A stretch of DNA of 37,533 bases, taken from NCBI GenBank assembly GCA_002280515.1, contig NCEA01000023.1, positions 1 through 37,533 of the forward strand, written 5' to 3'. A program made the translations under genes and the position numbers. This stretch comes from Rhodobacterales bacterium 32-67-9 (lineage in GTDB: Bacteria; Pseudomonadota; Alphaproteobacteria; Rhodobacterales; Rhodobacteraceae). Shown in pieces: positions 1-8,317 of the stretch. The notes beneath the pieces were generated by a model. The model made no database searches, was not told the origin of the DNA, and saw only the letters and a program-made list of their open reading frames with translations. The stretch's first letter is position 1. Each line of letters starts with the position of its first letter.

Positions 1-99
1 GCTCGCCAACGGCCACCCGCAAAGCCGCCTCGACGATCTGCTCCCGTGGAACTTCACGCCGTCAAGCTGAGACGTCCGTGGTCCCCAGCGAACGCTTAC
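1..99 (+). mobile_element. right end of an IS66-family insertion sequence (partial)
   Basis: Only the end of the element is in the window. Bases 2-70 encode the C-terminus of an IS66-type transposase, followed by about 29 non-coding bases ending in GCTTAC at 94-99. Read inward, that end starts GTAAGC, the terminal sequence typical of IS66-family inverted repeats. If 99 is the outer edge, the IS66-type 8-bp target duplication would be CGTTCTGC at 100-107. The bases right after it read in frame into a glycosyltransferase, so the element sits inside that gene. The left half and the other repeat lie outside the window. Confidence 0.7.
2..70 (+). CDS. tnpC: IS66-type transposase, C-terminal tail (partial)
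   Basis: The frame beginning at base 2 reads through 22 residues to TGA at 68-70. The tail contains GHPQSRLDDLLPWNF, which resembles the conserved end of IS66 TnpC transposases (HP-x-(S/N)-R-(L/I)-D-(E/D)-LLPW). The catalytic DDE residues lie upstream and cannot be seen. The spacing of about 29 bp from the stop to the element end fits the family. Whether the full transposase is intact cannot be judged here. Confidence 0.65.
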   Translation, partial: LANGHPQSRLDDLLPWNFTPSS

Positions 100-100
100 C

Positions 101-778
101 GTTCTGCTTGAGGAATTCCGCAAATGGTTTCCCCCTGTTTTGCGCGAGAGGGTTGAAGTCCTGCCGAACGCAGTTTCACGGCTGTCTCTCCACGATACAG
201 CTTTACAGCGCGACAAATTCATCCTTTCCGTGGGCCGGCTGACCGCAGTAAAGCGGGTCGGCCTCCTGATTGAGGCGTGGGGAAAAATTGCCGAACATCA
301 TCCGGATTGGCACCTGGTGATCTGCGGCACCGGACCAGAAGAAGAGCGGCTCCGCGCCGCCGTGCGCCGTCTTCGCCTGCAAAGTCAAGTATCTCTGGAG
401 GGTGATTGCCCAGAGACGGGACCCTACTACGACCGTGCGTCTATACTTTGCCACCCCGCCGCGCACGAAGGTTTTGGTCTGGCCGTGGCAGAGGCTCTTG
501 CGCACGGTTTGCCCGCAATCGGATTCGCCGATTGCCCAGGGGTAAACACGCTAGTCCGCGACGGGAGCAACGGCTTGCTCGTGAAGCCTTCTGACAACCC
601 CGTGGCGATGCTTTCGGAGGCGCTGGAACGGCTCATTACCGATCCTGAATTGCGCAAACGACTTTCCGAACACGCCCCGGCTTCAATGGCCGAATACGCG
701 CCGGACAAGATCTACGCCCAATGGGAGGTACTTTTGCGCGGACTTGGGAACCTCCGGATCTCAGACCAGGTGACGTGA
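101..778 (+). pseudogene. family 4 glycosyltransferase, 5' part removed by the IS66 insertion
   Basis: The C-terminal half of a GT-B glycosyltransferase of the GT4 (group 1) type. The frame is open straight from the insertion edge, and its first codons already look like GT4 protein (FRKWFPPVLRERVEVLPNAV). Visible motifs are ILSVGRL, opening the donor-binding Rossmann domain, and HEGFGLAVAEALAHGLP, which holds the E-x7-E signature that contacts the nucleotide sugar. The N-terminal acceptor domain is missing. The only in-frame start nearby is a TTG at 140 with no convincing ribosome binding site, and it would not restore that domain. It is therefore most likely inactive. It converges with the 903-residue transferase gene. 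Intact, it probably added one sugar of the surface glycan made by this cluster. Confidence 0.75.
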
Positions 779-819
779 CAAAGCTGGTCGACTTCTCGCC
801 TTCCGCTCTTACCTGCGGT

Positions 820-3531
820 CTACACCTGAAACGCCCTATGGGGGCCAGAGAGGAAGCAGCTCTCCGGCAGGTCACGCGGGTCCCGGAGCGCTTGTTCTTT
901 CGGCAGCGCAACGATCTCATCCACCAAGCGCGCGAGACTCGTTTCGATGTCTTCAGTGACCTGTCGCTCGCGCGAAACGAATTTCGCCGCTGCCGCCTGC
1001 ATCGGCGAGGGATCTTTGACGAACTCAGCAAGAATTCTGGCCAGTTCGTCGGGTGTCCGCACCAGAGGTGCCCCGATTATGCGGTTCTGCTCTAGCGGAT
1101 AGTCAACGCCTTCCGGCGCAAGGCAGACGACTGGCCGACGCAGCGTCGCGGCCTCGACGGCCGTTGCACTATAGGCGACGAGCACAATGTCAGCACATTC
1201 GATGGCCTCTTTGGCGTTTCCCTTCCACATCACCACCTTGTCGCGAACACCGATTTCCCGCGCGACATCGAAATAGCGGGATGCCCGCGTCGGAGCTTCC
1301 TCAGGGTGGGTTTTCAAAAGGATTTGAACATCCTGCGCCGCGCTGCCGTTTAGGAGGATCCGCCAAACCTTTTCGAGTTGACCCCAGTCCGTAGGCTGCG
1401 AGAAGAAGGCGAGTACTGTCCGACCATGCTTGAAATCATATCCATACTCATTTCTCGCCACGTTCCGCGCCGCGTTGGTACGCGATTGCAGATCGTAATC
1501 AAGAGGCGCCGTGAGGCGCGGAGACCCGACCGTTTTGCACCGCTCCAACGGAATGCCAAAACCGGAAGCGCTCTCGTGCCGGAAGGCTTCGGTGGTCACG
1601 CCACAAAAGTCGCTATGTATCATTGCGTAGCGACAATAGTTGGCATTCAAACCATGGGGCTCCAGAGCGACACTGCGGACACCATGGCGTCGTGCGGCCG
1701 CCGCTGCATTGGCCACGAACATGTCGCGATAGGGCGTCATCACCAGGATGTCAGGCAAAGCGCCCGCTGCCTTCATGTTGGCGAACCATCGGTCAACCAG
1801 ATGCGCTTCTATCAAAAATGAAATCAGCGCCTCTCTCACATAGTATGGGGTGCGCACAGACATAACATGCACCGCGAGCGATGGGTGCCCGTCTATAGAG
1901 AGGCTGCGGATGAACTTTGTCAAAAAGTCGTCGAGCCAAGCCTTTAGCCCACCCAACCGCAGTTCCTGAGATTTCGACAGGGTCGTCTGGAGCCGGTAGA
2001 TGTCTGAAGAGGTGATCGCATTAGGATCGGCAAGTAGATTGAGGACTGGCAGAGGATTACTTCCCGCAAAACCAATCCTTGTCTGATAGCGCTTAGCAAG
2101 CGCATCCAGATAGGCTGCCGTGGAGTCGTTATAAGCGCTTGTTGCAGCACCAATGAATAATACACGGGCCTTCTCATCCGTCCTGGTCCATTGAATGATC
2201 GGCGGGGTGGCATCGCGGATGACATCGGACAACTGGCGCCCATACGCAGACAAGGGTGGGCCCCAATAACCATCTTGAGGTCTTTTTCTTTCAGGCGGCC
2301 CGCTTCTTAGCTCGGCCAGGCGCGACGGAATGGCGAGCCTTTCCGTTAAGGAAGTCGAGTGGGAAACCACCTCTACTCTTGGGTCGGTCTTCAGTTCTTC
2401 CAATCCTGCGATCATGGCACAAAGGTCGCGATCCTCATTGCGTGAACTCAGTGCGATGATCACATGGTCGAATTCGGGTTGCGCAATCAGCTTGCGAAGA
2501 GCGGACAAAGTCAGCGAGGGAAAAAACAGACGGTCAGCAAGGTTCATTTCTGCGAAGATGCGTCTGTCCGTTGGTAACCAGTCGATCCCTTTGCCGGTCT
2601 CTGCCAGTTCCTTGTGCACACGCTTGGCCAACTCCTGTGTCTCACTATGGAGCGCGTGGTACTCTTCAGAGAACCGGGTCACCCTGCTACGCGCGTTTTC
2701 GACGTTGATTGGGAAGTCTTTTTCGCAGTGCAACTGCTCGTCAGAGAAGTCCGCCTTTCCATAAAGATCGCTGAGCGAATAGAGCGTCACCGCATCAGAA
2801 CCGCCGAAAAGAAGCGACAAAGCGCGCTTGTCGCGAAGTGTTGACGCTATGATCAGGCGGTGTCGCTTTTTCGAACGAAAGCCGCTTTCGGGAAGTCCGC
2901 GCAGATAGGCGTCTGTCGGCGGCCGTTGGAGCCCGGCACCGAGACTATCTATCGCCCCGTTGTAGCCATCGGTTAGCCAAGGCAGGATCGCTTCGACTTC
3001 GCGGGCAAGCCGCTCCATCTCGCTACTTTCGAGGCAAAGCGCGCCAGCACCGACGATCGCCGCCGCAGACATGTGGCTCGAGCGAACGTGCCCCGCCAAA
3101 CCAGCGTCTTTGGTGAGGTTGAGCGCGCCCAGAACCTCAGCCACTCGGGCCGTTGTCAGGGTGGATCGGGCGAGCCCCGTCCAAACAACAAAGTCATTGC
3201 TGTGCGAGAGAGCGAGGTCGACGAAGTGATCAAGATCTTTGCCACTGCGGCCGTGGAGGAAGAACACACGCCTCTCGACGTTGACCCAGCTTCTGGACAT
3301 TGACGGAGACGACCAGAAAAAGCGATTTCCTGCCGCGTAGCCGAAAACCATGTCCACCAGACGGGCCTGACGGATTGAGACGAAGTGCAGCCATTGCGAG
3401 GAACGTCTCTTCAGAGGCGCCAAGACGCGTTTGGAAAACGTGGCCATGCGCGCATCGCCCAAAAAACGAGGCAAAACACGAGCCGAATGGTAGATGCGGT
3501 TAATGCGTTGCAGAACCCATTTTACTGGCAT
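820..3531 (-). CDS. large GT-B-like glycosyltransferase, candidate nonulosonate transferase
   Basis: A 903-residue protein last in the NulO gene run. I chose ATG at 3531 because GAGGTGG lies about 6 nt upstream; a GTG at 3552 is less well placed. Roughly residues 590-870 look like a two-lobed GT-B enzyme, with VALEPHGLN, FFSQPTDWGQ near 709, LLKTHPEE near 738-745 and VAYSATAVEAATLRRPVVCLAP near 785-805. That pattern of a His-Pro loop followed by S/T-x-x-x-E-A is shared by CDP-glycerol transferase-like and capsule or sialyl transferases. The first 450 or so residues I do not recognise; no signal peptide or membrane segment is evident. It follows neuA by about 73 nt, so using the CMP-NulO product is the simplest role, but that is inference from position. 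The hydrolysing epimerase signature of NeuC/LegG is not present. Confidence 0.6.
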   Translation of the reverse strand: MPVKWVLQRINRIYHSARVLPRFLGDARMATFSKRVLAPLKRRSSQWLHFVSIRQARLVDMVFGYAAGNRFFWSSPSMSRSWVNVERRVFFLHGRSGKDLDHFVDLALSHSNDFVVWTGLARSTLTTARVAEVLGALNLTKDAGLAGHVRSSHMSAAAIVGAGALCLESSEMERLAREVEAILPWLTDGYNGAIDSLGAGLQRPPTDAYLRGLPESGFRSKKRHRLIIASTLRDKRALSLLFGGSDAVTLYSLSDLYGKADFSDEQLHCEKDFPINVENARSRVTRFSEEYHALHSETQELAKRVHKELAETGKGIDWLPTDRRIFAEMNLADRLFFPSLTLSALRKLIAQPEFDHVIIALSSRNEDRDLCAMIAGLEELKTDPRVEVVSHSTSLTERLAIPSRLAELRSGPPERKRPQDGYWGPPLSAYGRQLSDVIRDATPPIIQWTRTDEKARVLFIGAATSAYNDSTAAYLDALAKRYQTRIGFAGSNPLPVLNLLADPNAITSSDIYRLQTTLSKSQELRLGGLKAWLDDFLTKFIRSLSIDGHPSLAVHVMSVRTPYYVREALISFLIEAHLVDRWFANMKAAGALPDILVMTPYRDMFVANAAAAARRHGVRSVALEPHGLNANYCRYAMIHSDFCGVTTEAFRHESASGFGIPLERCKTVGSPRLTAPLDYDLQSRTNAARNVARNEYGYDFKHGRTVLAFFSQPTDWGQLEKVWRILLNGSAAQDVQILLKTHPEEAPTRASRYFDVAREIGVRDKVVMWKGNAKEAIECADIVLVAYSATAVEAATLRRPVVCLAPEGVDYPLEQNRIIGAPLVRTPDELARILAEFVKDPSPMQAAAAKFVSRERQVTEDIETSLARLVDEIVALPKEQALRDPRDLPESCFLSGPHRAFQV

Positions 3532-3573
3532 CGAGCCCACCTCGTTTTCCACGCCGCACGGTCACCGGACATC

Positions 3574-3595
3574 TTCAGGCCCGCGCAAGCCTGAA
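3574..3595 (-). terminator. intercistronic hairpin between neuA and the large transferase
   Basis: TTCAGGC (3574-3580) pairs with GCCTGAA (3589-3595) around an 8-base loop, giving a 7-bp stem between the neuA stop and the next start. No T-run follows on the minus strand, so it may be an attenuator or an RNA-processing or stabilising hairpin rather than a full terminator. Confidence 0.3.
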
Positions 3596-3604
3596 AATCG
3601 TCCG

Positions 3605-4285
3605 TCAGGCGCGCATCATCAAAAGTTCGACCAACAGGAAATCCAGCTCATGGTCGATGTCGACAGAGCGCTCGCGTGGCATCCGATAGACTTTCGCGCG
3701 CCCATCCCAGAGCCCCTTGTCGAGAGTTTCACGATGCCAGACGTACACTGAGCCGTTCATGGAAAGAACTTCAGGCGCCTCCTGACGAGACGTCACGGTG
3801 TGACCGAGCGGCTTGACCAGACCGACGCGACCATCAGAGCCAACTTCAACCATATTGAAATATGGATTCTTCTCTGCCTCGTAGCCGGTGATGACAACAT
3901 CCGTTTCGGCATCGAGCAGTGCGATCGCGGCCGAGATGTCCGAGACGGCGCGAAGTGGAGAGGTAGGATCGAGATCGACGATACGCGTCACGTCGACACC
4001 GCTATCAATGACATGTGCCACAAGGTGCTGAATCACCGGCAGTTTCGGCGCAGACACGGTCGCCATCTCGGCCGGGCGCCGGAAAGGGACAGTCGCGCCG
4101 AATTTCCGAGCGACCTCGGCAATCTCATCGTCGTCAGTGGAGACGTAGACGGCATCGATTTCCGGGCAGGCAAGTGCCTGTTCAATCGTGTGCGCGATCA
4201 GTGGCTTGCCACAGAGTTCACGCACGTTCTTGCGCGGAACCCCCGTAGACCCTCCCCTCGCGCAAATCGTCGCGATCGTCGTCAT
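3605..4285 (-). CDS. neuA: CMP-nonulosonate cytidylyltransferase (NeuA/LegF/PtmB type)
   Basis: Activates a nine-carbon acidic sugar with CTP to give CMP-NulO and pyrophosphate in the cytoplasm. The 226-residue protein opens with ARGGSTGVPRKN (residues 9-20), the CTP-binding signature of the CMP-sialate synthetase family, followed by VSTDDDEIAEVA and LDPTSPLR as in NeuA and LegF proteins. Its short single-domain length fits bacterial LegF/PtmB better than two-domain NeuA. ATG at 4285 is preferred over an upstream GTG at 4300 because AGAGGTGAC precedes it at good spacing. It lies 45 nt after neuD. The exact sugar (legionaminic, an epimer, or another NulO) cannot be told from this protein alone; the LegB and PtmE neighbours favour legionaminic-type. 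Confidence 0.88.
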   Translation of the reverse strand: MTTIATICARGGSTGVPRKNVRELCGKPLIAHTIEQALACPEIDAVYVSTDDDEIAEVARKFGATVPFRRPAEMATVSAPKLPVIQHLVAHVIDSGVDVTRIVDLDPTSPLRAVSDISAAIALLDAETDVVITGYEAEKNPYFNMVEVGSDGRVGLVKPLGHTVTSRQEAPEVLSMNGSVYVWHRETLDKGLWDGRAKVYRMPRERSVDIDHELDFLLVELLMMRA

Positions 4286-4330
4286 GTCACCTCTTTCCAC
4301 TGCGGCCGGACGGCCGGAAAACCAATTTCT

Positions 4331-4969
4331 TCAGACCACACGAGCCGGTACCCCGAGTGCTTTGGCGCCCGCGGGAATGTCGCTTACGACGACAGCACCT
4401 GCACCGATGACCGCTCCCTCCCCGATAGTCACGCCTTGACGCAAAACAGCACCGAGCCCGATCAGGCAGTCCGCCCCAATGATGACACCGCCGCCCATTC
4501 TGCCACCCGTAGCAACATGCGTGTTGGCGCCGACGCGGCAATCATGTTCGATGATCGCCCCGGAGTTGACGATCGCAGCCATTTCCACGACGGCACCCGG
4601 CCCCACGATCGCAGCCGCCCCGACGAACACCGCGCCCCCCAAGACCGCCGAAGGCGATATGACTGCCGCCGGGTGCACCACAGTCCGCACCGTCACTTCA
4701 CGAAGAAGGCCGAGGAGCCGTCGGCGGCGCTCGGCGCCGACGGCATCAACGAAGCCGATACCGATCGCAAACTCCGCCCCCTCGTCACTGAGCGCGCTGA
4801 TGGCACCATCATCTCCAAGCCATTCGCCGAGTACGCCCGGGCGCATCTTGGAGGCTACGGGCGCGATGTAGCCGACGGGCGCGCGGCCCAAAAGTGCCAG
4901 TGCTTCAGCGACCACGACAGCATGGCCCCCGCCACCCACTACGACAAGGCGGGACGATCTATCCACCAT
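4331..4969 (-). CDS. neuD: NeuD/PglD-family sugar O- or N-acetyltransferase
   Basis: A 212-residue left-handed beta-helix acyltransferase. The N-terminus has VVVGGGGHA (about residues 9-17), the Rossmann-like sugar-binding part of NeuD and PglD. From about residue 95 the chain turns into hexapeptide repeats (I/V-x-x-G-A-x) to the end, with IEHDC, where the His is the usual catalytic base. In this cluster it most likely acts as LegH, acetylating the 4-amino group made by LegC before condensation, though O-acetylation of the finished NulO is possible. ATG at 4969 is preferred over TTG at 4981. The gene overlaps the end of neuB, suggesting coupled translation. Confidence 0.82.
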   Translation of the reverse strand: MVDRSSRLVVVGGGGHAVVVAEALALLGRAPVGYIAPVASKMRPGVLGEWLGDDGAISALSDEGAEFAIGIGFVDAVGAERRRRLLGLLREVTVRTVVHPAAVISPSAVLGGAVFVGAAAIVGPGAVVEMAAIVNSGAIIEHDCRVGANTHVATGGRMGGGVIIGADCLIGLGAVLRQGVTIGEGAVIGAGAVVVSDIPAGAKALGVPARVV

Positions 4970-5978
4970 GCAGATATCCAAGCGTCAGGGGCACGTTCTC
5001 TTCGAGATCGACTTTCAAGCGGCGTCCGATCACATAGGGCAAGTAGCGCGGCGGTATTCCTGTCCCGGGACGAAGGATCACGAGATCCAAAGCAGTCAGC
5101 TCTTCACCGGCCTGCAGTGCTCGTGCAGTGACAAGCGACCGACGCCCGAGTTTCGCGGTTTCTCGCTCTTGCTCTGTAGGAAGCTTGCGCCCGTCTCCGA
5201 TCGAACTTTCGACGGCGCGAATATTTGCAACGAATACCTTGAATTCCGCTGGTTCCATAGAAGCCTTATGATCGGGGCCAGACATTGCGCGATCAAGGGT
5301 GATGTGCTTTTCGATGATCGATGCGCCGCGCGCGACGGCAGCCAGCGAAATCGCCTCTCCCATCGTGTGATCGGACCAACCGACAGGAACGCCGAACGCC
5401 TGTGCAATCGTCTGAATTGCGGCAAGGTTGCAATCCGTTGGAGCGGCAGGATAGTTCGACACGCAGTGCAGGACCGAAACCTGCAGGTTTCCTTCCTCAT
5501 AGATGGCAGTCAGGGCATCTTCGATTTCAGAGAGTACCGCCATGCCCGAAGACAGGATGATCGGCCTGCCCTTCCGCGCGATATGCCGCAAAAGCGGAAG
5601 ATGTGTCAGATCACCGGAACTAACCTTATAGGCCCCTACTCCTATTCTCTCGAGAAGATCGGCAGCACGTTCGCTGAATGGGGTTGAAAGAAATTCGATG
5701 CCGCGTTCCGCACAATGGTCGTTCAGCCGAATATAGGTACCATCGTCCAATTCCAGGGACTTCAGCATCTGATACTGGCTGTTATCGTTTTCGGTGTTGG
5801 CGATCTGATAGGCTGCCTTGCTGGCGCTGCGGGTCACCAACTCGTCCGCGTAGAAGGTTTGAAACTTCACCGCGTCCGCGCCAGCGGCAGCGGCAACGTC
5901 GATGAGTTTCTTCGCAAGCGCTTCATCCCCGTTATGGTTCACGCCGATCTCAGCGATGACGTAGCAACGATCTGTCAT
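4959..5978 (-). CDS. neuB: N-acylneuraminate/legionaminate synthase (NeuB/LegI)
   Basis: Condenses phosphoenolpyruvate with a six-carbon N-acyl sugar (for legionaminate, 2,4-diacetamido-2,4,6-trideoxymannose) to give the nonulosonate. The 339-residue protein has the NeuB TIM barrel: [11 protein letters not shown] at residues 8-18, VKFQTF near 37-42, YKVSSGDL, and HCVSNYP, which supplies substrate-binding residues. After the barrel, from about residue 280, comes a SAF (antifreeze-like) domain with RSLVTAR and LRPGTGIPP, the lid of the partner subunit in NeuB dimers. Length and order match the family fully. It starts 18 nt after the dehydratase gene with GGAAGGG upstream and overlaps neuD. NeuB, LegI and PseI are close relatives; the neighbours favour LegI over PseI. 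Confidence 0.92.
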   Translation of the reverse strand: MTDRCYVIAEIGVNHNGDEALAKKLIDVAAAAGADAVKFQTFYADELVTRSASKAAYQIANTENDNSQYQMLKSLELDDGTYIRLNDHCAERGIEFLSTPFSERAADLLERIGVGAYKVSSGDLTHLPLLRHIARKGRPIILSSGMAVLSEIEDALTAIYEEGNLQVSVLHCVSNYPAAPTDCNLAAIQTIAQAFGVPVGWSDHTMGEAISLAAVARGASIIEKHITLDRAMSGPDHKASMEPAEFKVFVANIRAVESSIGDGRKLPTEQERETAKLGRRSLVTARALQAGEELTALDLVILRPGTGIPPRYLPYVIGRRLKVDLEENVPLTLGYLHGG

Positions 5979-5996
5979 GCGTTTCGGCCCTTCCAG

Positions 5997-7250
5997 CTAG
6001 ATCCGTTGATCAAGAGACTTCGTACTCACCACGTGACTCTTTAGGAAGCCGGATTCGATGGCGCCGATGAGGTCCTTGATCTCCTCGATAGTGACAGCCC
6101 TCGCAGGAGCGTCACGGCGGAACAGGGTCTTCAGATAGTTCATTAACTGCCTGAAGGCGTTCATATTTTCTGGTGCTTTGTATGCAATGCGCAGCAGGGA
6201 GCGCATTGGCGTTGCGACAGCCTTTTCGCCCACGGCCACGAATTCTTCATAAGGCTTCTCGCCTGCAGTATCGAGCGGAGTAAGCAGCACCGGCCACTTG
6301 CCGGCAGCGGCGAACTTCTCCAGATTGGAAAGCGCCTCGGACTCATCCCTTGTAAAGACGGGGTCCAGCCCCCGCGATCGCAAAAACCGTTCCGCAACAC
6401 CCTGCAGGAGCACCAGGTGCTCTTCCGGTTCGAGCGCGGGCACGGCGATCCCACCGGGCTCGAGACCAAATGCAGCTAGGGTGCAGAGGTGACCGGATTC
6501 CGGCAGAGTCACGAAAAACCGTCGGCAACCCTCGGGGCACGCCATAGGTTGGCGCTGCGACAGACGCATTTGCCAGGACTGCAAAAGCGAGCCGTTGGAA
6601 TAAGCGACATTCGCAAACCGCGCGGAGGTCGTTGCCAGCGGTTTCGCCCGATTCTCTATCGGCAGGAACAGCGCGTGTTCCATCAGCCTCTTCGTCGCGC
6701 CCATCATGGAACTCGGATTGGCCGCCTTGTCGGTCGAAACGCAGAACATCCGTTTCAAACCACGCATATTCACGAAAAGCTGCGAAAGGTTCGCCACATG
6801 CAGGACGTTTGTCTCGAGCATCGCCAGAATGCTGTAGGCATCTTTTTCGCTGCGCACATGTTTTAGCGCGGCGAAGTTCAGCACGTAGTCGTAGTCTGCC
6901 GTGCGCGCGTTCAGCCACAATGCGAATGGGGCCCCGCCGTAGTCGAAAGGCAAAGTCTGGAAATCTTCCACCGGGAATGGCTTCGATGAGGCGCGGATCG
7001 TCCGAACCAGTTCTGCCAGACCATTTTCGTTGTGATCGATCACATGCAACGACTTGGGGCCAAAGGCCGCAACCGTACGCAGCGTTTGCGTGCCGATTGA
7101 TCCCGCCCCGCCAATAACAAGAATTCGCGCGCCAAAGATCATTTCGCGCAGGTCATTTTTCATCGCGTCGATGTCGTCGGCAAAGAAACTCATGTCGCGT
7201 CCGACGGTATCACGATCGAGACCGGCGTTCGAAAGATCCATGTCCAACAT
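5997..7250 (-). CDS. legB: soluble nucleotide-sugar 4,6-dehydratase (LegB/PglF-like SDR)
   Basis: Predicted to oxidise C4 and remove water at C5-C6 of a nucleotide-activated GlcNAc, the first committed step to a 6-deoxy-4-keto sugar. The 417-residue protein has the NAD-binding loop GGAGSIG (47-53), NFAALKHV (125-132) and STDKAANPSSMMGATKR (172-188). The last holds the Met-x3-Lys (M183, K187) that replaces Tyr-x3-Lys in the WbpM/PglF/PseB subgroup. It lacks the membrane segments of full WbpM. It starts at ATG 7250, sharing one base with the stop of the preceding gene (TGATG). Beside a PtmE-type enzyme the substrate is more likely GDP-GlcNAc than UDP-GlcNAc, an inference. The C-terminal 90 or so residues, past the usual core, I do not recognise. 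Confidence 0.85.
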   Translation of the reverse strand: MLDMDLSNAGLDRDTVGRDMSFFADDIDAMKNDLREMIFGARILVIGGAGSIGTQTLRTVAAFGPKSLHVIDHNENGLAELVRTIRASSKPFPVEDFQTLPFDYGGAPFALWLNARTADYDYVLNFAALKHVRSEKDAYSILAMLETNVLHVANLSQLFVNMRGLKRMFCVSTDKAANPSSMMGATKRLMEHALFLPIENRAKPLATTSARFANVAYSNGSLLQSWQMRLSQRQPMACPEGCRRFFVTLPESGHLCTLAAFGLEPGGIAVPALEPEEHLVLLQGVAERFLRSRGLDPVFTRDESEALSNLEKFAAAGKWPVLLTPLDTAGEKPYEEFVAVGEKAVATPMRSLLRIAYKAPENMNAFRQLMNYLKTLFRRDAPARAVTIEEIKDLIGAIESGFLKSHVVSTKSLDQRI

Positions 7251-8317
7251 CAGTAACTTGCCTCGAAAATACCCTGTGCCCGTTCGTACTCCTCGGGTGT
7301 GCCGACGTCGATCCACCGCCCTTGATGCGTGTACGTACCACTGCGCAGGTTCCGGGTCTGAATATCTTCGAACAGCGTAGGCAGATCGTAGAAACGGCCC
7401 TTTGGAACAACGGGCAGAATCGACTTGGAAAGCATGTAGATGCCCGCATTGATCTGGAACACCATTGTCGGCTTTTCCTCGCTTCCAAGGAAGGAGCCGT
7501 CTGCAGACTTCTTCACGACGCCGTATGGAACGGTGTAGTTGTGATCGCGCACGACCATGGTGGCGTCCCACCCCCCGCTCAGATGCCGCTCTCGAAGCGC
7601 GTTTAGATCAAGATCGTTGAGAATATCCCCGTTCATACAGACGAAAGGCTCTGACAATGTGGCCGGATCAATCAAGCTCAGCGCACCGCCGGTCCCCATT
7701 CGGGCGGTTTCGTTCACATAGCCAATTTCAATTCCCAGCGAGGCCCCGTCGCCGTAGTGATCTATGATCATGTCGCCGAGATAGTTGATCGACAAGACGA
7801 ATCTTCCAACGCCTTCATTGCGCAAATGCTCGATGATATGAGTCAAGATCGGTTTTCCGCCGAGCTTGATTAACGGCTTTGGACAAGAATCGGTCATTGG
7901 TTTGAGACGTGATCCGAGCCCACCGGCCATAATCACCGCGGTAAGTTGTTCGGGCGCGCTGACGGTCCATAGGACGTAGAGCGCCTCGATCCGGCCGCCA
8001 CGCAATAGCGGAAGATACTCGATCCCCCGCCACACCATGCGCGAACGAACCTCGGAAGGATTGAGAAGTTCTTCAAGTACGACCGGTTTTCTGTTCACGG
8101 CTTCAGCGACCGGCGCTTCAATCGCACCACCAGCAGCCAGGAAGCGGCGCAAATCACCGTCGGCGGCCACGCCGAGGAAACGACCGGAATCTGAATCGAG
8201 AACCGGTGCGAGGCGCAATCCGGCGTCGCTCATTACGGCCATCGTTTCGCGTACCGATTGGTCCGAGCGCACACAAACCCGGCGCAAATGCTCGCCTGTA
8301 AGTGTCGTTAGCCGCAT
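7250..8317 (-). CDS. ptmE: PtmE-type CBS-domain sugar-1-phosphate nucleotidyltransferase
   Basis: A 355-residue protein with two CBS motifs (about residues 1-115) joined to a nucleotidyltransferase with IMAGGLGSRLKPMT at 129-142 and PKPLIKLGGKPI just after, the NTP-binding signature. CMNGDIL supplies the usual metal-binding Asp. This architecture matches PtmE of Campylobacter, known to make GDP-glucosamine from glucosamine-1-phosphate at the start of the legionaminate route. ATG at 8317 has GGAGG 5 nt upstream and overlaps the end of the aminotransferase gene by 10 bases; the next gene starts on its stop codon, so three genes are translationally linked. CBS pairs often sense adenine nucleotides, which could tie glycan supply to energy state. 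GDP specificity comes from family and context, not from a residue I can point to. Confidence 0.82.
   Translation of the reverse strand: MRLTTLTGEHLRRVCVRSDQSVRETMAVMSDAGLRLAPVLDSDSGRFLGVAADGDLRRFLAAGGAIEAPVAEAVNRKPVVLEELLNPSEVRSRMVWRGIEYLPLLRGGRIEALYVLWTVSAPEQLTAVIMAGGLGSRLKPMTDSCPKPLIKLGGKPILTHIIEHLRNEGVGRFVLSINYLGDMIIDHYGDGASLGIEIGYVNETARMGTGGALSLIDPATLSEPFVCMNGDILNDLDLNALRERHLSGGWDATMVVRDHNYTVPYGVVKKSADGSFLGSEEKPTMVFQINAGIYMLSKSILPVVPKGRFYDLPTLFEDIQTRNLRSGTYTHQGRWIDVGTPEEYERAQGIFEASY

Noticed and set aside
820-3531. The possibility that the large transferase contains the missing LegG/NeuC 2-epimerase.
   Set aside because: The GT-B-like part lacks the hydrolysing epimerase signatures (such as the R-x-x-x-R/E and terminal R-Q-x-G-R-type motifs) that I would expect.
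3800-5131. A 443-codon plus-strand frame across neuA and neuD.
   Set aside because: Its composition is Asp/Arg/His-rich with no family features, and both strands cannot be the gene; neuA and neuD are clear.
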